NCBI GenBank assembly: GCA_003520455.1
Contig: DOUV01000527.1
Location: 1-15,680 of the forward strand
Source: Chloroflexota bacterium
GTDB lineage: Bacteria > Chloroflexota > Anaerolineae > Ardenticatenales > Ardenticatenaceae
Length of the DNA: 15,680 nucleotides
Reading direction: 5' to 3'
The notes under the pieces were generated by a model. That model was not told where the DNA came from. It searched no databases and worked only from the letters and a program-made list of their open reading frames with translations. A program made the position numbers and the translations under genes. Each line of letters opens with the position of its first letter. Position 1 is the first letter of the stretch. Below, piece by piece: positions 11,712-15,680 of this stretch.

Positions 11712-14700
11712 ATGGTCACAGAAGAGATTCTCAACACCTTTGGTCCCAACGCCGAGTACGTCCAGGAGTTATACGCCCAATACCAGGCCAGCGCGAGCAG
11801 CGTTCCTGAGAGTTGGCGCCAATTCTTTGCCTCGCTCGAACCGAGCCCAGACGGCGATCGGAGCCGGGGGACGGTCCCAGGCGGCAACGGTGCTGGCCGC
11901 GCCGCACCGAAGGAGACAACCGTCGCTCCGCCTCCTCAGGCGCTCCCTGCAGAAGCGCCGCCGGTTACACCCTCCAGGCCTGCCCCCGCACCCGAGCGGC
12001 AACTCGCCCCCTATGAGGAGGCTGAGCCGCTCCGGGGCGTGGCGGGCCTCATCGTCGAGAATATGGAGGAGAGCCTCTCGCTGCCCGTAGCAACCTCGCA
12101 GCGGGTGATCCCGGTCAAAGTGCTGGAGGAGAACCGGCGGCTACTCAACCAGCACCTCGCACTGCAAGGCGGGGGGAAGGTCTCCTTCACCCACCTGATC
12201 GCCTGGGCAATGATCCAGGCGCTCGAGAAGTTCCCCCACCTCAACGCTGCGTTCGCCCGGATCAACGGCCAACCGGTGCGCGTCGATCGCCACCAGATCA
12301 ACCTCGGCGTGGCGGTGGATGTGACGCGCCGGGGCGGTGAGCGCTCGTTGCTGGTGCCCAACCTCACGAATGTCGGGGCCATGACCTTCGACGAGTTTCT
12401 GAGCACCTACGACGATCTGATCGAGCGCGCCCGGACGGGCAAGTTGACCCCCGAGGATTTCCAGGGGACCACCATCACGCTGACCAACCCGGGCACGATC
12501 GGCACCGTGGCCTCGGTCCCCCGCCTGCTCAAGGGGCAGGGCGCGATCATCGCCACCGGCGTGATCGGCTATCCTGCCGAGTACCACGCCATGGCGCCCG
12601 AGGTGCTCTCCGGGCTGGGCATCAGCAAGGTGATGACGATCACCAGCACCTACGATCACCGCATCATCCAGGGGGCCGAGTCGGGCGAATTCCTGGCTCA
12701 AATCCACCGTCTCCTGCTGGGTGAGGAGGGCTTCTACACGCGCGTCTTCGCCGACCTGCGGGTGCCCCACCGGCCGGTGGTCTGGACACGCGATATCACG
12801 CCCCCACCCCTCTACGGGCCCGACAACTGGGATGCGGTAGAGAAGCAGGCCAGCGTCCTGCAACTCATCCGCGCCTACCGGGTGCGCGGTCACCTCATCG
12901 CCAACCTCGACCCGCTGGTCAACGAGGCCGCTTATCACCCCGATCTCGACCCCGCGACGTACGGCCTGACGATCTGGGACTACGATCGCGAATTCATCAC
13001 CGGTGGGTTAGGCGGGCTGGAGCGCGCCACGCTCCGCGAGATTCTCGACATTCTGCGGCGTAGCTACACTGAGCACGTCGGGCTGGAGTACATGAATATC
13101 CAGCAGCCCGAGCAACGTCAATGGCTCCACACGCACTTCGAGCAGCCCGCGCCGCGTCCCCCGCTCCCGGCCGAGGAGCGCCTTCGCATCCTGGAACAGC
13201 TCACGGAAGCCGAGGCCTTCGAGAACTTCTTGGGCCGCCGCTACGTCGGCCACAAACGCTTCTCGTTGGAGGGCGCCGAGACGCTGATCCCGGTCCTCAA
13301 GAAGCTGCTGGACCGCGCCGCCGCCGACGAGATGAGCCGGGCCGTGATGGGTATGTCCCACCGGGGCCGGCTCACGACGCTCCACACCGTGGTGGGCAAG
13401 TCGGCGACTGCGATCTTCTCCGAGTTCGAGGGCTACATCGATCCTGAGAGCACGCAGGGCACCGGGGATGTCAAGTATCACCTCGGCGCCGAAGGAAGCC
13501 ACACCAGCCCCGCTGGCGAGACGATCGCGGTTACGCTCGCGTCAAACCCGAGCCACCTGGAAGCGGTCAATCCGGTGGTGGAGGGGATGGCCCGCGCCGC
13601 CCAGGATCTCATCAATGATACCGATCGCGACGAGGTCTTACCGATCCTGATCCACGGCGACGCCGCCTTCGCCGGTCAGGGCATCGTCGCTGAGACGCTC
13701 AACCTGGCGCAGCTCACGGGCTATCGCACGGGCGGCACACTCCACATCATCGTCAACAACCAGATCGGTTTCACCACCGCGCCGCAGCATGCCCGCTCGA
13801 CGCCCTTCCCAACCGACCTCGCCAAGATGAGCCAGGTGCCCATCTTCCACGTCAATGGTGACGACCCTGAGGCCGTCGTCCGGGTCGTCGAGCTGGCCTT
13901 CGATTACCGCCAGCGTTTCCACAAAGATGTGGTGATCGACCTGGTGGTCTATCGCCGCTGGGGCCACAATGAGGCCGACGAGCCGAGCTACACCCAGCCG
14001 GCGCTCTACCGGCTCATCGAGCAACACCCGCCGGTGCGCGCGGTCTACGCCGGGCAGCTGGCCCGCGAGGGGATCATCTCGCTGGAGGCGGCCAATACCC
14101 TCAAACGGGAACAGCTCGACGCGCTCGACCAGGCGACGGCGGGGCTCGGCGAGCGGCCCGAGCCGAAAATTCGCCTCGGTCGCGATCTCACTGGCGACAT
14201 CGCCGCGACCCCCAGCCCTGAAACTGGCGTGGACCGCGACACGCTCACCCATATCAGCCGGGTGCTTGCCACGCCGCCAGAGGACTTCAAGGTCCACCCC
14301 AAACTCCGGCGCCAGCTCGAGCGCCGCACCCTGGATGGGAATGGCCACGATCAGGTTGACTGGGCGCTTGGCGAGGCATTGGCCTTCGGCTCACTGCTTC
14401 TGGAGGGAACCGGCGTTCGCCTCAGCGGGCAGGACAGCGCGCGCGGTACATTCAGCCAGCGCCACGCGGTGCTCTACAACACGGCGCCGGACGTGATCGA
14501 GGCCAACCGGACCTACGTGCCGCTCAGCCACCTCAGCCCGACCCAGGCCCGCTTCCAGGTCTACGATAGTATGCTCTCTGAGGCCGCCGTCCTGGGCTTC
14601 GAGTTTGGCTACAGCCTGTCCGACCGGGCAACCCTGGTCCTGTGGGAAGCGCAGTTCGGCGACTTTGCCAACGGGGCCCAGGTCATCATCGATCAGTTCA

Positions 14701-15398
14701 TCGTCTCGAGTGATACCAAGTGGAATCAGGAGAGCGATCTCACCTTACTCCTGCCGCACGGGTACGAGGGCCAGGGCCCGGAGCACTCCAGCGCTCGTCC
14801 CGAGCGCTTCCTGCAGCTTGCGGCCGGCGGCAACATCGAGGTTTGCTACCCTTCCACTCCGGCGCAATACTTCCACCTGCTCCGGCGCCAGAAACGCGAC
14901 AACCGGCTGCGGCCGCTGGTAGTGCTGACGCCCAAGAGTCTCCTGCGCCTGCCCGCCGCGGCCTCGCCGCTGGACGAGTTTGTCAAAGGGCGTTTCGAAT
15001 ACGTCCTCGACGATCCGCAGGTGACCGACCCGGCGGCCGCCCGCCGGCTCATCCTCACCAGCGGCAAGTTCTACTACGACCTGGCGTCCGAACGCACCGA
15101 TCAGCCCGTCGCCCTCGTGCGAGTCGAGCAGTACTACCCCTACCCGCGCCCGGCGATCCGCTCCATCCTGGCGCGCTATCCGAACGCCACCGAGGTCGTC
15201 TGGGCTCAGGAGGAGCCGCGCAACATGGGTGCCTGGAACTTTATTCGCACCTTCCTGGAAGAGGACCTTCCGCAGGGCAGAACGCTCCGTTACATCGGCC
15301 GGCCGGCCTCCCCTTCATCGGCCACAGGCGCCTACACTGTCCATGTCAAAGAGCAGAGCGCGCTGGTCGCAGCCGCCCTCAGCCTGAAGGGCGACTGA
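11712..15398 (+). CDS. kgd: Kgd/OdhA-type fused 2-oxoglutarate dehydrogenase (E2o succinyltransferase core + E1o)
   Basis: The product has 1228 residues, close to M. tuberculosis Kgd and C. glutamicum OdhA. The N-terminal FGPNAEYVQELYAQYQ (about 10-25) is the usual E1o opening. A Pro/Ala-rich linker (about 45-100) follows, then an acyltransferase core without lipoyl domain (about 104-330) ending in STYDHRIIQGAESGEF with H316. As in Kgd, the usual Asp of HxxxDG is Gln. The E1o part begins near 378 (LQLIRAYRVRGHL). It has MSHRGRLTTLH (548-558), the ThDP site GDAAFAGQG (649) with NNQIGFTT (682), RRWGHNEADEPSYTQP, a pyrimidine-binding region with GQDSARGTFSQRH (about 906) and EEPRNMGAW (about 1167). 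It decarboxylates 2-oxoglutarate in the TCA cycle and passes succinyl groups to CoA with a separate lipoyl protein and E3, not in this window. ATG 11712 has only a weak ribosome site (GCGAG); no other in-frame start exists. Confidence 0.95.
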   Translation: MVTEEILNTFGPNAEYVQELYAQYQASASSVPESWRQFFASLEPSPDGDRSRGTVPGGNGAGRAAPKETTVAPPPQALPAEAPPVTPSRPAPAPERQLAPYEEAEPLRGVAGLIVENMEESLSLPVATSQRVIPVKVLEENRRLLNQHLALQGGGKVSFTHLIAWAMIQALEKFPHLNAAFARINGQPVRVDRHQINLGVAVDVTRRGGERSLLVPNLTNVGAMTFDEFLSTYDDLIERARTGKLTPEDFQGTTITLTNPGTIGTVASVPRLLKGQGAIIATGVIGYPAEYHAMAPEVLSGLGISKVMTITSTYDHRIIQGAESGEFLAQIHRLLLGEEGFYTRVFADLRVPHRPVVWTRDITPPPLYGPDNWDAVEKQASVLQLIRAYRVRGHLIANLDPLVNEAAYHPDLDPATYGLTIWDYDREFITGGLGGLERATLREILDILRRSYTEHVGLEYMNIQQPEQRQWLHTHFEQPAPRPPLPAEERLRILEQLTEAEAFENFLGRRYVGHKRFSLEGAETLIPVLKKLLDRAAADEMSRAVMGMSHRGRLTTLHTVVGKSATAIFSEFEGYIDPESTQGTGDVKYHLGAEGSHTSPAGETIAVTLASNPSHLEAVNPVVEGMARAAQDLINDTDRDEVLPILIHGDAAFAGQGIVAETLNLAQLTGYRTGGTLHIIVNNQIGFTTAPQHARSTPFPTDLAKMSQVPIFHVNGDDPEAVVRVVELAFDYRQRFHKDVVIDLVVYRRWGHNEADEPSYTQPALYRLIEQHPPVRAVYAGQLAREGIISLEAANTLKREQLDALDQATAGLGERPEPKIRLGRDLTGDIAATPSPETGVDRDTLTHISRVLATPPEDFKVHPKLRRQLERRTLDGNGHDQVDWALGEALAFGSLLLEGTGVRLSGQDSARGTFSQRHAVLYNTAPDVIEANRTYVPLSHLSPTQARFQVYDSMLSEAAVLGFEFGYSLSDRATLVLWEAQFGDFANGAQVIIDQFIVSSDTKWNQESDLTLLLPHGYEGQGPEHSSARPERFLQLAAGGNIEVCYPSTPAQYFHLLRRQKRDNRLRPLVVLTPKSLLRLPAAASPLDEFVKGRFEYVLDDPQVTDPAAARRLILTSGKFYYDLASERTDQPVALVRVEQYYPYPRPAIRSILARYPNATEVVWAQEEPRNMGAWNFIRTFLEEDLPQGRTLRYIGRPASPSSATGAYTVHVKEQSALVAAALSLKGD

Positions 15399-15420
15399 TT
15401 GGCACGCACCGATCGGCCCG

Positions 15421-15455
15421 ATCCTGGGCTGTCGCTGACCCCGGCGGCCCAGGAT
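15421..15455. terminator. 9-bp inverted repeat after the Kgd-like gene; weak terminator candidate
   Basis: ATCCTGGGC (15421-15429) and GCCCAGGAT (15447-15455) are exact reverse complements around a 17-nt loop, starting 22 nt after the TGA. No T-run follows. Confidence 0.35.
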
Positions 15456-15507
15456 TACTGCCGCCCAATTTGCGGCCATCGGCAGGCTGAGTACTGTACC
15501 CACTCTC

Positions 15508-15680
15508 ATGCCAGAAATCCATTCCCCATCCTCCGTGTCCGCCGGCACGACCCGCCGCTACGCGCTGATGCTGGCGCCGATGGTGCTGCTTGCCGCGGCT
15601 CTCGCCGTGTTGCTCCTGAACGGGAGCCACCAACGGCTGCGGATGCGGCTGGATATCCCCGGCGGCGCGAGGGCCGCGAG
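15508..15680 (+). CDS. N-terminus of a membrane protein, cut by window edge
   Basis: ATG 15508 opens a frame of 57 codons reaching the right edge without a stop. The first 18 residues are polar (MPEIHSPSSVSAGTTRRY). A hydrophobic segment at about 19-38 (ALMLAPMVLLAAALAVLLLN) and then basic residues (HQRLRMRL) make a membrane anchor or signal-anchor. Membrane glycosyltransferases of this kind of organism often begin this way, but too little is visible to name a family. No strong Shine-Dalgarno site is seen. A weak promoter-like pair (TTGCGG, then TACTGT 16 bp on) lies just upstream. Confidence 0.6.
   Translation, partial: MPEIHSPSSVSAGTTRRYALMLAPMVLLAAALAVLLLNGSHQRLRMRLDIPGGARAA

Noticed and set aside
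10904..11887. 327-codon minus-strand open frame
   Set aside because: Antisense to the CDP-alcohol transferase and the start of the Kgd-like gene; Gln/Arg/Gly-rich shadow sequence.
15315..15633. Minus-strand frames at the right edge
   Set aside because: They are antisense to the Kgd C-terminus and to the plus-strand membrane protein start, and have no signal or domain.

Overview
The window is GC-rich double-stranded chromosomal DNA from what looks like a member of the Chloroflexota. This is an inference from gene style, not from a marker gene. The supporting signs are surface proteins with Pro/Thr-rich linkers, exported proteins with a C-terminal 'F-[LI]-P' tail, a GT39-like membrane protein with the YAREARMY/YTHFYAW motifs, and a sugar-isomerase-like TIM barrel beginning 'MRFLFSTGSLW'. 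No rRNA, tRNA, CRISPR array, prophage or transposase was found.

Left part (1-3700): cell-surface genes. A minus-strand pair encodes an M23 (LytM) exported peptidase-like protein, followed 31 nt later by a polytopic GT-C/GT39-like glycosyltransferase that runs off the left edge. Divergent from it, across about 275 bp holding a recognisable sigma-70 promoter for each side, lies an exported, C-terminally membrane-anchored Ig-like protein. A hairpin-rich gap of about 350 bp follows. A 68-codon exported micro-protein then leads with 3 nt spacing into pth (peptidyl-tRNA hydrolase).

Middle (4260-5735): a small decaying region. It holds a perfect 21-bp inverted repeat, a truncated and frame-disrupted beta-propeller gene remnant, a MarR-type regulator with its own promoter and a palindromic operator candidate, and a short minus-strand ORF. 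That ORF contains a REP-like GC hairpin but ends at a good intrinsic terminator.

Right part (5736-15680): housekeeping genes on the plus strand. These are mfd (transcription-repair coupling factor), a xylose-isomerase-like TIM-barrel protein and a CDP-alcohol phosphatidyltransferase family protein. Then comes a 1228-residue E2o-E1o fusion of the mycobacterial Kgd/OdhA type for 2-oxoglutarate oxidation, and last the first 57 codons of a membrane protein cut by the right edge. A 698-bp non-coding stretch (10302-10999) separates the TIM-barrel and CDP-alcohol genes. It carries four clusters of an exact 10-bp-period repeat and an 18-bp perfect inverted repeat.

Most genes are ordinary. The points most worth a second look are the Kgd-type fusion outside an obviously actinobacterial context, the 10-bp-phased repeat clusters with a shared 3' module, and the micro-exported protein next to pth whose tail resembles that of the M23 protein. 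No convincing new multi-gene defence or mobile system was found.
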